Position numbers and translations under genes: made by a program. The notes beneath the pieces were generated by a model. The model saw only the letters and a program-made list of their open reading frames with translations, made no database searches and was not told where the DNA came from. From Sinonovacula constricta (Eukaryota > Mollusca > Bivalvia > Cardiida > Solecurtidae), in contig CM017572.1 of NCBI GenBank assembly GCA_007844125.1, forward strand, positions 20,119,934 to 20,183,933: 64,000 bases of DNA. Direction: 5' to 3'. Within the stretch, counting starts at the first letter, position 1. Each line of letters starts with the position of its first letter. Positions 12,611-25,800 of this stretch are shown piece after piece.

Positions 12611-13740
12611 TAAATTTAGTAGGCATGTTTTAAATTCTATTATTGTGAACTACAAACTTGTCAAATATTATTTTGCTTGTTAATATATGTTAACAAATGC
12701 GATTCAGGGTTGTAAAGAAGTTATGAGATACACATTGTACTCTGGTAAAACATTGTTGTAAACTGGCATTGTCCTCTTATGGAAAATGATAATATCCTTT
12801 ATTAGTTTTTTATATGGTGTGTACTCACATCGGTATATAATCAAGAGACAGTCAAAATGTACTTTTCACCTCTCTTTCATTTTCAAAATCATTTGCTTTT
12901 GGGCAGTTCTGAAGGTGTATTTAGATTAAGAAATGAATATTCTTTTGTTATTTTCAAGTGTCTTTAATTTTTATCATACATGAATGATTTTTTTCCACTT
13001 GACACTCATTTAATGGTAATATATATTGTTTTCTTCCACAATTAAATTTCAGCATTTTGTTAAAGAAATTTAAACATGTTAATAATCTATATGTATCGTT
13101 AATTAGAAAATTATCGTATCATAGCATATCCATAGTGATTTAAAACAGTATTATTTGTACAAGGACAATCTCAATATGCACTTTGTATAATCATGTTTAA
13201 TAATCAAACAGACTATTTTTCTACACATCGAAGAGACTGGTCCTAAAGCTTTATCCAAAATACATTCCATCATTATATGTCCATGTTAATGTATATATGT
13301 TAGATATATTTGTAAATCAAAAGGTGTTACAACTGTTATTTGTTATCTGTTTTTTTATTTTTTATTATTTTTGTGTATATGGTTTGATTCTCGTAAGTAA
13401 CACAATTTTTTTGAACCAAAGAACTTAAACATTATAATACTACACTTAGTAAATTTAATTCCCCATGCTCACACCAAGTCTTCTTCTTACATCGACATAC
13501 AAAGGTCTCTAGGCATATTGTTATGACATTGAGCAGCATTTAATGCAGATTCTGATCAGATATCTCTGCAGGGAGCCAGATGATCTGGATGTGCACTTTT
13601 TTGTGTACACTTTATGTACATGTTTAGCAGGTTAAAAGTAAGTTGTATCCTGCTCAGAGGATACAGTTTTTGTAAATAAAATTTAAAAAAAATATATAGC
13701 AAAGTATAGCATTTTTAATAACTGTCTTTTTCTTATTTAT

Positions 13741-13821
13741 GATCAAATGTGCTCATCTTAGAGATGTGATCAAATGTGCTCATCTTAGAGATATGATCAA
13801 ATGTGCTCATCTAAGAGAGAA
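13741..13821 (+). repeat. Three tandem copies of a 27-bp unit
   Basis: Each unit starts GATCAAATGTGCTCATCT and ends in AGAGAT/AGAGAG-like bases. The copies are nearly identical, so this is a recent local expansion. Confidence 0.85.
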
Positions 13822-15189
13822 GATGCTACCTGCAAGGGGTACATTTTATTTAATTATTCATTCTGATATATTTTTTAAATGAAAAAAATCAATTTAGTTA
13901 CAGTTACTTAGGGATACATGTCCTCTAAAGAAGTGGTGGTTGCTGAGGAATTTGCTTAGTTACATTGCATTAGCACCATTCTAGGTCAGTATTTTATACA
14001 TGCCTACCTAATTATACCAGAGAATTTCTTACTTGTTTAACTGTCGAAATAATTACGATCACAACATGCATACATGTTCGTGTTTTGTGACATAAAAAAC
14101 AAACAAACTAACGTCAAATGATGAAGATGAATGATTGGACTATAATGATAATTATGAATTCATTAGAAAGTTGTCTTTGCTTTTCATTTTTCTTCTGCAT
14201 AATTTTTGCTGCAAATGCTCAGAATTTTCACCTAAAAGTTTGATGTAAAATTTACTACATAAATGGTCAGCGGGAACCTTTGGGTGATTATTATGTAAAG
14301 TCATTGTATCTCTTAGTTCAATATTTCTTTGATATTTGAAAAAAGAAGTTGCACTAAACTCACCTGTATTTGTCGGAAGGGATGGACAAAATGCAATCCT
14401 ACCACTTCTTTACATGTATTTGTTTTGTTAATCTTTAGGATGTATGTCCTTTGGGCCACCCCTACCGAAACTGACAGTTACGATTTTTCCATGGTTACGA
14501 TTTTTCCATGTTGAACTTTTGTTTAAAGACCACAAAAAAGCTTAAATTTTTCTATAGTTTGCAGTTGTATTATAAGAATATGATATGAATATATGATTTT
14601 TGTCTGTAAATACAATTAGTAGCTACATATCATTGATTGCTTTCTATGTTGATGGATAATCAAATACTTAATTTTACATTGTGTATTTTATACTTTTTTT
14701 GTTTTTGTATGACTTTGTTTTTGTATATTATATTTTTCATCCATGTAGTCCAGAGAATATAGAAAAAACACATTCCACTTGGTATTTTATGTTATAATTG
14801 TAGTTTGTTTTTATAGCTATTGTTGATTTCACTTTAACATTTTGTGTTTTTATTCCAAACAATGTGCTAGATGTTTTATATTTTCAATGCTTATATGTGT
14901 TCTTACTGCATTTTTTACATATCACTTTCCAGCTTTGTTGCAAGGTTTTTAGTTGTGTTTTTCTTCCAAAGAATACATACAATTATAGTGCATGAGTGGC
15001 TTTATACATCATGTTTAGTGCTCAATCATTCAAGTGACTTTGTAGCAATTAATTTTTATAACATTGATATAAACATTTTACTTTAATTAAATGCTGCTTT
15101 AACAATTAATCAAATTAGCATCTTTAATTACAGACCTATACATCATTTATATTTTCATTGACTTCAGAACATCATTTTTTTTCCATTAA

Positions 15190-16189
15190 CCCTTTCATTG
15201 CCCTACAAAGACTTGTCTTCTGGGTAATAACTGCTGCTGTTTTGCCAAACCTGAGATGTGCCTGACATGAGCAACTTGTTCGGATAAACTACGAAGTAGT
15301 TTAATTGTTTAAGATATGCAACTCTTAAAGGTTTATCAACGCAATATGTTGCAGAGCTGTCTCAGTTACACATTTTCATAAAAGTCACATAATAAATGGA
15401 CCATCATTTGGTTTTATTTGGTAAACACATGATTTTCGGTAACTTTTCTTTTTGATCAAACAAACGGAGCCAGCCTGCCTTGAACATACACTTAATTCTT
15501 ATATAATAATAATGACTTATATTGTTGATATGGAGGTATGTTTGTGTTCTATTAGTGAGGGATTATTCAAGTTACAAGCTTTCAACTTTAACCAGTGATG
15601 TGTTATATAAATATCACAGACAGAGTTTTATAGACTGAAATGTTCATCCAAGACATGTAATGTCAACAGAGGTGTTAGCCAAGGTTGACATTAACTTGTC
15701 AAGGGTGAACATTGCGTTTTATCACCCTTTATTGGATGTGATATTTATTTATACCGGACATTGGAATGGATGCAGTGCACACATTTTAATAAGCGTTCAT
15801 TGACACAGACTGTATGCATTACACAGATAGCTCCATTGATTGATTGCGAAAAACCAGCATTCTTTTTTAGCCTCACGCGATAATGTGGCATTGAAATTAC
15901 GGATTGTCATTATAAAGCAAATTCACGTAAGGTATAAAAATACAAAATAACAAATCTCAGATTGAGATGGAAAAAGCTGTTTGAGACGATATAACATACA
16001 CGCTTTAAATACTTATAATAATTATAAAACTTTCCCGAAACATTGATATAAAGACGCCTGGACAGTTTAGTTAATCAAACACATTAGGAACTAAAGGTTA
16101 TTTAGATGTAGTCGGTATGGTTCTAAAGCAGTTAGCTAACTGTTTATATTGCTCAGCATATAGGAAGCACATATATGGCAGTGAAGGGG
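15190..16189. mobile_element. piggyBac-like non-autonomous element, 1.0 kb
   Basis: The left boundary reads TTAA then CCCTTTCATTGCC; the right boundary reads GGCAGTGAAGGGG then TTAT. The termini are inverted copies of CCC(C/T)TTCA(C/T)TGCC, and the TTAA target (one base changed on the right) is the piggyBac signature. No transposase frame remains inside. Confidence 0.65.
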
Positions 16190-16193
16190 TTAT

Positions 16194-17289
16194 GCTATAT
16201 TATTTTATTAACAATAGTTAAAAACAATTCAAAATATTAGTATAATTGTGTTTTTTTTATTATTGAAAACAATATTTCATTTGTTTATGAAAAAGAATTA
16301 AGATGACATAAGATAAATAAAAAATATTTTCAGATGACTATTTTTTTTATTAAAATCTATTTCAAAAAAGAAATAAAACCCTCATATTCCTGATGTAAGT
16401 AAATAGTTTTCTATGATATTTTTGTTGTACAAGAAGATTAAAAAAAAAAACACTTTTGATTCTGTAATTCATGCTTTGAAATATCCAACTATATTTTCAA
16501 CATAATCACCTCCCAAGCAATTTGTCAAAATAGTTTCTCAGTATGATTTGTATACAAGAAATAATATATCTTAATAAAAAAGTATGTTGGATGTGTATGT
16601 ATGTTCATATGGAGAAATTGTATTTTTTATTTACATTTCACCAGCTCACAACAATCTCGATTTTCTAATGGCAATCATTATTAATTTGGAATCCTCCTAA
16701 TCTTAATCTTGCTCAAATTATTTTTAATGTTTTAATGTAAACCTTTTATGCTCAAAATAATACTGAGTTTTCATATTTTTATGTTCCTATTTTAAGCTTT
16801 ATATTCAATTTTTCAGCCATATTTCTTTTCCTTTAGTCTTACTGATGTAGAGGTAAATAGGTCTATGATTAAATTTAATTTTAACTAATGTCTGGTTTAC
16901 AGAAAATATGTGGTTCTTCAAAGGCAATTTGGTCTATTATGGTCATGTATGTTTTATTTGTCTTGATTTACAATTAATCAACATTTCAAAATTATAAGCA
17001 TAAGCTATTGTTTGTGGTTGCCACAATTACATGCATATATTTTCATGCTTTAAATAATCAAGATCTCATTACAATTTTCCCAGTTTATATTTGTATTTTT
17101 CTAATGTATGATACTGTACTTAAGGCAATAGGTAATAAAACTTAGAACTAGAGTGAGAAGTCATTCACATTTGCTAAACTTTAAATAACATTTTAAATGT
17201 GGCCAATCACTTGCACGAGCATGAATTCAGACTCAAGCTCAAAGTTTATTACCTTAGACCTGGTTTGATGTAAGAAACTCTTCTGTCAT
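16194..17289. other. AT-rich DNA, nothing recognised
   Basis: Long T-rich and A-rich runs with frequent stops in all frames and no convincing splice-bounded open stretch. Confidence 0.4.
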
Positions 17290-18300
17290 GACGATATTGA
17301 TATAAGTGTATTGTTGGAATTGATATCAGTGTATTTTTTATGTTGATATCAGTGTATTGTTGATATCGATATCAGTGTATTGTGGATAATGATATCAGTG
17401 TATTTTAGATATTGATATCAGTGTATTGTTGATATTGATATCAGTATTGTTGATATCAATATCAGTGTGTTGTGGATAATTATATCAGTGTATTTTGGAT
17501 AATGATATCAGTGTATTGTGGATATTAATATCAGTGTATTGTGGATAATGATATCAGTATGCTTTCTGGTCTTAAAGGTGGCATCCGACAGTTTGGAACA
17601 GTTTTCTTTTTCAGAAACAATCATATAAATTTTGTTTCCCGAAAAGATCCTGTAAAATGCTGTTCATTGATGTCCTATCTCTATGTGAAAAGGGCAGCAT
17701 CACACCCCACTCATTGTTACAAACATTTATGACCTGTCTGAGCCATGCTGCACAGTTAGCTGTTAACTTAGAAAAAACCCACTTACTTATCTGCCCTGAC
17801 ATCAGTACGGGTATCTGTTTTTAGCAGAAACCCCCATTGTGCTTATTTAGAAATTTGAAAAGAATTAATTTCACAATAAGCACTGTCTTACAATAGAGAT
17901 AATGTTCAAAATCATCTTAATTTAGACTAAAATGTGATCATATGCAGCATTTATGCCCATTTACCCCAAAACAGGGTAAAGTTTTGTTAATTGTATATGA
18001 TATAAAGGCAATTGTTGGATACCACCTTTATAGACCTTGTTGAATAATGGATAGTGATATCAGCTTTCTATTGTTGTATAATGGATTGTGATATCAGCTT
18101 CCTATAAGGACTTTAACTTTAGTGTATAATGATAGTGATATCAAATTGTTGTCAGGAATTTATCTTCATTGTATAATGGATTTTTATTTTTTCTATGATA
18201 TCAGTGATATTTACAACATTCGAACATTGATATCAGTATCTATTATACAATGGTGTTTAAGCCATTACAACAAACTGATATCAATAAGGTACATTTTTTC
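17290..18300 (+). repeat. GATATC-rich minisatellite interrupted by a MITE
   Basis: Left of the MITE, 17290-17560 repeats a roughly 23-bp unit GATATCAGTGTATTGTGGAT. On the right, 18040-18290 carries more spaced GATATCAG units mixed with TTGTTGTATAATGG. The MITE at 17575-18028 splits the two parts. Confidence 0.75.
17575..18028. mobile_element. TA-flanked MITE, copy 1 (about 450 bp)
   Basis: The left end is AAGGTGGCATCCGACAGTTT and the right end is the complement of AAGGTGGTATCCAACAATT. Each end is flanked by TA, the target duplication of Tc1/mariner-type elements. Related elements are at 59679-60228 and 23016-24201, and the interior recurs at 27200, 31730 and 63440, including a block reading CCCATTGTGCTTATTTAGAA. 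Confidence 0.75.
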
Positions 18301-19104
18301 TGATCAACTTATTCACCAACCACTTTAAAGGTATGAAAAATTGGAATGAGGCCTTATCTGGATTCTTAGTTTGGAGGTTTATGAGTTGGCAGAGGGTGGA
18401 CATGGTGGGGAGGGTCTACCTGGCTGGACACAGTTTAGGCTGCTGTGGTGTCAAGGATTAGGGTGGTAATAAGAGTCTTGCTGACCAATGGCAGTGCAGT
18501 CAGACCATGTGTATCACCTCTGGCATTATTTCAGAACCATTCCCCTCATGACATTCCTGTTTATAAAGTACACAAAGTAAGTGGTTTATGACTAATCTCA
18601 CAGCATGGTATCATTTTCCCATGTCTTTAAGATCATAGCTTGACTTTTGAGCAAAAGTCACTATTTTTAAATAGCTTGACTTTGGGGCAAAAATCACAAT
18701 TTTTATATCAACAAAATTATAGGTCTTTCATCGTTTTTTCACAATTTCTAGCCAGACATCTGGCTTCATATTTTTGAACAAATGCATTTCTATTTTCTAA
18801 ATGTAAACTTTTTTATTTGTATGTATTTTGAATACACAGGATGCATTGGGCTCATTTTATAAATGTGATTATTATCCAAGTATCAAAGGTCACGGTGAAC
18901 TATTGTTTCATGTTTGTACAGTATTAGTCCATATCCAAGTCCCGTTTTTGAGTGTTTGTTATTCATAGATTGTTGATCTCTATCTAACAAAGGTTGTGAA
19001 TGTATCCAAACATACTATCCATTATTTATAATATATCCTGCAGTACTCTCCAGTATTGATAAAATCATCCTTATAAGTTCCAAATAAATGTAGTACTCCT
19101 TTTC

Positions 19105-19280
19105 TGGATTCCCAGCCCTTCACCGAGTGGCTTCAAGACCTGGTAGAGGCAGGGAGAACTTTCATTTTGCTCAGCTAACCAGTGGCAGTGGTTCTAGGCA
19201 TTTGTCTTGAGTCTTTCTCTACCAATAATTGCATGATATATCCTATCCTGGCCATATTTGTGTAACTGCTGTGCAGCTCA
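19105..19280 (+). repeat. SINE fragment
   Basis: Blocks CACCGAGTGGCTTCAAGACC, GGTAGAGGCAGGGAGAAC, CAGCTAACCAGTGGCAGTGG, TTCTAGGCATTTGTCTTGAG and CTACCAATAATTGC match the body of the SINE family seen at 7545 and 31926. Confidence 0.5.
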
Positions 19281-19318
19281 TCAACAAAAAAGCAACAATC
19301 ATCTTCTCCTGAAATCAT

Positions 19319-19500
19319 TTCTTTTTAACACTCCTTATTTCTCTTGAACACTTCATTTTTAAACACTTCATTTCTCTTGAACACTTCATTTTTTTCAATA
19401 CTTCATTTCTCTCGAACACTTCATTTTTAAACACTCCTTATTTCTCTTGAACACTTCATTTGTTCAACACTTCATTTCTCTTCAACAGTCTGTATTTCTA
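19319..19500 (+). repeat. Short tandem repeat, unit about 18-20 bp
   Basis: Repeats of ATTTCTCTTGAACACTTC with variants (TTTAAACACTCCTT, TTTTTCAATACTTC), about eight copies. Confidence 0.75.
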
Positions 19501-22500
19501 AGACATTATTTATTGGAATCATCCCAGTGCTTCACTGTAACATTCAAAGAGTTCATAGAGTACCTACAAATGTAAGGTTTGTATAAGAATTAAGGGATAT
19601 ATTAATAACAGTTATTTAAAACTGGTTTACTCCTATTGTCTGGTGCTTTATGGAGACTTATAAGTAAGTGCATGCATTGTTTATTAATTCTGTTAGTTTT
19701 CTACAGGTGTGGTTATATTATTGTTTGGACTTATAAATTGTATACATAAGTTTATTTCTAGAAACATTGTTTCAGCTAAAATGAATTAATTCGCCATATT
19801 CAATGAAAAGAACTATGACCGACATTGAACATATGCCACTACTGTGACTGTTTGCTGTAAAATAGTTTAGCACAGCACAGCAACAAAGAAGGAAATCATG
19901 TATGTTATAGAATGGACAAAATGTTAATTTACTGCATCTTTTTTGTATTACTAATTATTTAAATATTAATTACTGTTGGAAAGGGATAAATGTATTTTTC
20001 ATAAGTAAATGTGTGTGAATGTTGCCATGCTTACAACATATTCAGTCTAACAAGATCTTCAGGCCTACAAAATCTTCCTCAGAGACTAGTCTTTCGTTTT
20101 GTAGTCTTATTCTGGGAAATATAGCTCTCAGCTTTGTCCTATCACTCAATTCCAAATCTGACCAATGAGAAGCCTTGTTATGGTCTCGGAATTAAGCTTA
20201 TTTTTGAAATCAAGACCAATTGGTCAAGTTTTGGTCAGGCACAAACAAAGCAACTAAATGAATTTTTGGAATTGGTTAACAGTTTGAACCATCTATATGG
20301 ACTGCCTGTTAGCCTATGTATAAACTTATAATAATAATAATAACTGAACAGATTGCTAGATTTGTTTTTACTTTTTGAGGTTTTTAGCATTTATTGGTGT
20401 ACTTGTTTTAGCAGATTGTGCATGCATTAGATTGTAAAATAATGGAGAATAAATATGAGGACCAAAACATTGTTACTCACACAATAATCGGATATTGTCT
20501 TGTTTGCATTTTATAATGAATTTGCTTTCCATCGTTTTCATTTGCGACTACTCCCAATAATACCGTAACTGTGAAGCTACGATTGTGACTGCTTCCCTAA
20601 CAATAGCAGAGAAGTAGCGATTGTCAGTTATTGCCGGATAGCTGCAGTTGTTCTGGGATTTGTAAATTGACTTGTGTAATTGTTTTGTGTTCTTTGTTTT
20701 GTTTAAGTGAATTGTTCATGTTTTGTGATACGGCTAGTTGTTTGTTGATTTTCACATTTGATACTATTTTTGATACTAATATAGAAGAAATGTTTATTGA
20801 TAGGTAATAAAGAGTAGTTTACTTGGAATTGTATGTGTTGTTCTTTTATCTTCCGAGTTATCTTTTTTTATCTTTTCCTTTCTTTTTTCGTTATATTCAT
20901 GGTGCTAAAACCCCAGATTGATTTTATGTTTTAATGAAACTATTTGTATTCGATATTCAAACATGACTGGAAGTTTATTTTGTGCTACTTAATACAATAC
21001 CGATATTGCGACGTATTTCCAGTCTTTGACATAAAACATCTGTTGGAAAGGTCATTAAAAATGTATTTTATTATTTGAAATGGCGCCTGCCATATTTGTC
21101 TTTATGTATTAAAGTGAACAATAATGTTTAGTTAAGGTCTTAAATTGTAACCAATCAAACTCGGAACAAAAGTCCCAGACTCGATCTTAAAACATTTCTG
21201 ACTAGAGCTAGTTTTTTTATATACATTAATCGCTTTTTTTTCAATATAATTTAAAAGACGTGGTCCACCAATTACGTCACGGAAACGAAGACAACCTCGT
21301 AAAACTCTATATACAATTTTGGCGTTTTGTGATAAGTTAGGTTTCCGCTTTATATTTGCTTTGAGAACCCAAAATGCCCAGCCTTATTTTTGTTGATTGC
21401 TTATGTAAGACATTTAAGTCCAAGTGCTTTATTTAATCTTTAATTTCTTTACTAACAGTTCAAGCATTTGATGCGGTCAGATTTATCATGCATTTTTAAT
21501 ATCTATATTTAATATAAAGATTTTACAACTTTCAGCTTGTGTTACCTTTGGGCCTTGGGTGTGTTTTATTCAGTCTCAACGGTCATTAGTTCTTGGCGTT
21601 ACAAGACAAATAACAAGTACTTTCTATGTAGACATTTTTTAATTCTATAAGAGCCGCTAATATAACATTGTACAATAAAGATAGGCATGTATCACAAAAA
21701 TCACAGATAGTAACATAACATGACGGGAAAGACAGAACATATATTATTATCAAAGTATAAATTAGTACATGGATAAAAATATGAACGTGTTAAAAGATGA
21801 CAAGTAATGTAGACTGGAAATGTATTTGGTGGTTTAAATGTAATGTGAGGTTAAACGTATGAGACCTTGTGAAAAACGTGTGTTACCTCTGTCATTTGTT
21901 TCATAACAAATTCTATGACAATGTAAAATAGACTTAGAAGTAAGAAAGTGGTCTCTTGCAGATCTGTTATTTTATCACACAGTAATGTTGCCCTCGGAAA
22001 GCAGGAACGATCATATAGTCGGACATCCACGATCGCTTATTATGATTTACACCATGGGTTTTACCTTTAGTTCTGACATTGTCTTGGAACTCAGTTGTAA
22101 CGTCAACGTATAAAACAGTTGTTTTACACTTTTTATTATGTTTGTGGAGAAAAAAATATCACACAAGAGACATGCCCATAAATATGTGTTATAGTACTTA
22201 TTGCTAGCGTATTTAATGAGTTTATGTCAATAAATGCGAAATGAATGTTTGACTACATTTTATCACAGGCCCGGAATGAGACATAAAAAAGTATACACAC
22301 ACTTCCTGAGAGAGCTCGTTACCAGACGCGATACCAGGTTACAGAGAGCACAGATAAAATGATAAGTAAAGTATTTGCAATGAAAAATGTATAGCAAAGA
22401 AATACACAATACGCAATGCATCATTAGATTAGGTACAGATATTTTACTGAAAAGCAGCAAAGACCATTCATTTTAAGTTTTTGATGCATACTATATGGTC
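19501..22500. other. Intergenic DNA between the zinc-finger gene and the small-protein gene
   Basis: No supported coding exon. Frames here are short and lack splice context. The right part may be 3' UTR of the minus-strand gene ending at 22835. Confidence 0.4.
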
Positions 22501-22526
22501 TGTTATCTAAATGTACTTTGTAGGCA

Positions 22527-22532
22527 TTTATT
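22527..22532 (-). terminator. Candidate polyadenylation signal of the 128-residue protein gene
   Basis: TTTATT on the plus strand (AATAAA on the minus strand), about 300 bases past the TAA stop at 22835. Confidence 0.4.
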
Positions 22533-22834
22533 ACTTTAATCATAAAATTATAAATAACCCGTAAGAAAAAATAAGTTAAAAAGTATGTGAAGGTTATACA
22601 TATAATATTTTAGAATTTATATTCAAATTGATTTACGTAGAAATATAGTTTGCGTAGGTCAATCACTGAATATGTAAACAATCTTCACACGACTTTCCGG
22701 CCTTGGAGAGGCAGCTACAGCTCTAAGAGGAAACTACGTTAGTACCCCGAAACATCAACCTGGCGTATATGCTAACTATTTATATCTTCCTAATCGATTG
22801 GCCAGTTTTGTCACGTGACCTGCGCGTGACGCTG

Positions 22835-22892
22835 TTAGTCTTTCCAGGGAAGTTGTGGCATTCCATGGGCTTTGAAGTTCCATCCCATAGCT
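22835..22892 (-). CDS. Small-protein gene, terminal exon
   Basis: 58 coding bases after acceptor CTTTTCAG. The phase required by the upstream donor gives AMGWNFKAHGMPQLPWKD and TAA. A second frame is also open here, but it does not fit the splice phase. Confidence 0.75.
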
Positions 22893-25800
22893 CTGAAAAG
22901 TAAAATAAAGGAACTGTAAATACTGCTGAAATATTTTGTTAATAAAAACGCTTAAAGCAGTTCCGGATTGTGTTTGTTTAAAAGTTAACAATTCATTGAC
23001 TTTAGAAATCTACTAAAGGTGGTATCCAACAGTTTTTCAGAATATAATACATGTTACAACAACATTTAACCCCAGTCTGGGGGGAATTTGTGCATCATTT
23101 ATCCCAGTTTTTTGGGGAATTTGTGCAACATTTATCCCAGTTTTTGGGAATTTGTGCAACATTTAACACCAGCTTTTCGGGAATTTGTGCAACATTTATC
23201 CCCGTTTTGAGGGAATTTGTCAACATTTATCCCAGTTTTGAGGGAATTTGTGCAACATTTAACCCCAGCTTTTGGGGAATTTGTGCAACATTTATCCCAG
23301 TTTTGAAGGAATTTGTGCAACATTTAACCCCAGCTTTTGGGGAATTAGTGCAACATTTATCCCAGTTTTGAAGGAATTTGTGCAACATTTATCCCAGTTT
23401 TGAGGGAATTTGTGCAACATTTAACCCCAGCTTTTGGGGAATTTGTGCAACATTTATCCCAGTTTTGAAGGAATTTGTGCAACATTTAACCCCAGCTTTT
23501 GGGGAATTTGTGCAACATTTATCCCAGTTTTTCGGGAATTTGTGCAACATTTAACCCCAGCTTTTGGGGAATTTGTGCAACATTTATCCCAGTTTTTCGG
23601 GAATTTGTGCAACATTTAACCCCAGCTTTTGGGGAATTTGTGCACCATTTATCCCAGTTTTTCGGGAATTTGTGCAACATTTATCCCAGTTTTGAGGGAA
23701 TTTGTGCAACATTTAACCCCATTTCTGGGGGAATTTGTGCAACATTTAACCCCATTTCTTGGGGAATTTGTGCATAACTGCTTCATAAACTTAGACCTTA
23801 GTTTAAGTAAATGCTGTTTTGAATATAACCCCAAATATAAGACAGTACAACTATATTGCTTTAAATATCCATCATTTCCAAATCTATAAATAAGCATGAT
23901 GGGGATTTCTTCTAAAGGGAGATAACAACCTCAGACCTCATTACCAGGATGGTCATGAAATGTAATCTCAAAAATTAGTGGTCACGTGGCTTTCCTAGTC
24001 TGTAAATTGACCAAATGTTCAGCTTGGCCCTGATAGGAAGTGTATGTTTGTAATGTAATGACATCTGCCGTGCTTTGCTTCACTTTTCCCTGGCATGTAA
24101 GGTACCAATTAACAACATTTTGTGGGATCTTTTCAGCGATTGTGATAATGTAATTGGATCCACAAGAGAACACAAAAGTCCAAATTGTTGAACAACACAT
24201 TTAAAGCAAACAACCTTAGTCTCTTTTTGTCGTCGGAAGGCATTTTATAAGGTAACCGCCAAAGAACTGAAAATGATTTTCTACAATTTATTAAAAAGTA
24301 AGAACCAAAGCACTGAAACTGCTGCCGAAATAATACTTTACGATTACAATAATTATTATCAATCGATAATATGTACAGTTACCTATATGCAGATCTTTAA
24401 AATATGTACTCTAATGTCAGATGCGACACACATACCAAAATGTCACAACCTCCACGTCTGAAGATTACAATTAGACGATCACATAACTGTTTTTGGTATG
24501 GGTTTTGTTTTAATGGTGCGAAGCCCAAATCCCCGACCATCCTTCTTAAGGGAATGCACTTCCTACTGCGCAAGTACGACTAATATTCCACGTATATTTT
24601 GGTGCACTGTCCCACTCACCCTCGTTTTTTTTCTCTTCAGCGTATACGTACATAACTACTAACAGCTCATTACTATGATGACAATAATGTGTACCCTCCA
24701 GGCGCGTAGCTACATGTACCTGTACGCAGAATACGCAGCTGCGTACACATTTGTCCCAAAGAATGAATGCATAAAAAAAACTTACATAGGGGTAAGGTGT
24801 ATATTTATTTCGATCAACTAGCAATATATATCCTTGAATTTTTTTTATAGAATTACTGAATATATATAGCATTTTTTCTGTAGCTCCTGGTATGGGACAG
24901 GTTTTGTAGTCCTATACCCCCAATTAGAACTTCTCAGATCCTTGCGTCCTCCGATCACAACTTAGATGTATCTGGCGTAGGAATATGTTCAGAATTTCAA
25001 CGTTTTGTTCGTCAATGAATACAACTAATTATCTTTGCTGTTAGGACGACGTACTTGTCGCTAGGTAACAGGCATTTACTTTTGTTTAGTCACCTCATTT
25101 ATTTAGAGTTACTGACTAAAATTCGAGAGACAATCCGTTACTAAGTCTTTCTTCGTTTTCCTATTGCTTTATTCGACTTAATCCACTTGAACAATTTGTC
25201 TGTTGCTATTTCTAAAAAATATGCGATATTTGTTTTTGTCCAAAATCACGACATTTTGCTTGAAGATACGGTGATAAAAATTCTGCATAAAAATTAGTGT
25301 TTTATTTCTCGTATAAATAATTAGCTTCGATCAAAACTTTTCCATACTTTGTCATAACTACAAATTTCGTGCTTGTGTTTAAGTTCTTCCCGATTGGAAA
25401 CAAGTAGACCATGATGAAATAAATATTTGTTTTAATATTTCAGGGTGTATAGCATAACATTTTATTTAAAAACCGGCCGCAATAGCTCAGGTGGTAGAGC
25501 GTCGGCTTGCGGATCGGCAGGTCGTGGGTTCGAACCCCGGCTGGGTCATACCAAAGACTTCAAAGTTGGTAGTAGTGTCTTCCCTCCAAACGCTCGGGGC
25601 TAAGGGGACAGCATTACGCCTGACTCGTCGGTGTCAGTATAATGGACCGGCCGGGTTCAGTCCCTGGGCACCTCATAAGTACCCGTGTGCTATAATGATA
25701 GAAAAGTTGCTGCGCAGTATCGGTAAAAATGCCGGCTAATCCCTTATCCCTAATCCCTTATTTAAAAATAAGTTATATCTTGATACCGAAACCTGCCCAG

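Larger units (their letters stand above)
9868..15189. other. AT-rich 3' UTR and downstream DNA, no gene seen
   Basis: Follows the zinc-finger stop codon. A first AATAAA is at 9937-9942 and many further AT-rich candidates follow, so transcript ends cannot be fixed. Only short chance frames are present. Two small tandem repeats inside are listed separately. Confidence 0.5.

Noticed and set aside
23051..23897. Several overlapping 60-106 codon frames on both strands with repeated ICATFNPSFWG-type peptides
   Set aside because: They are translations of the 65-bp tandem array, which has no stops in any frame; no start context or splice signals.
25473..25546. tRNA gene (A and B boxes present), also at 36669, 30296 and 31926
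   Set aside because: Anticodon and acceptor stems do not pair, and each is the 5' head of a longer repeat with target duplications or a dispersed body.
25491..25739. 82-codon frame MVERRLADRQVVGSNPG and its relative at 36688-37008
   Set aside because: Both are translations of the same SINE, starting inside the tRNA-like head.
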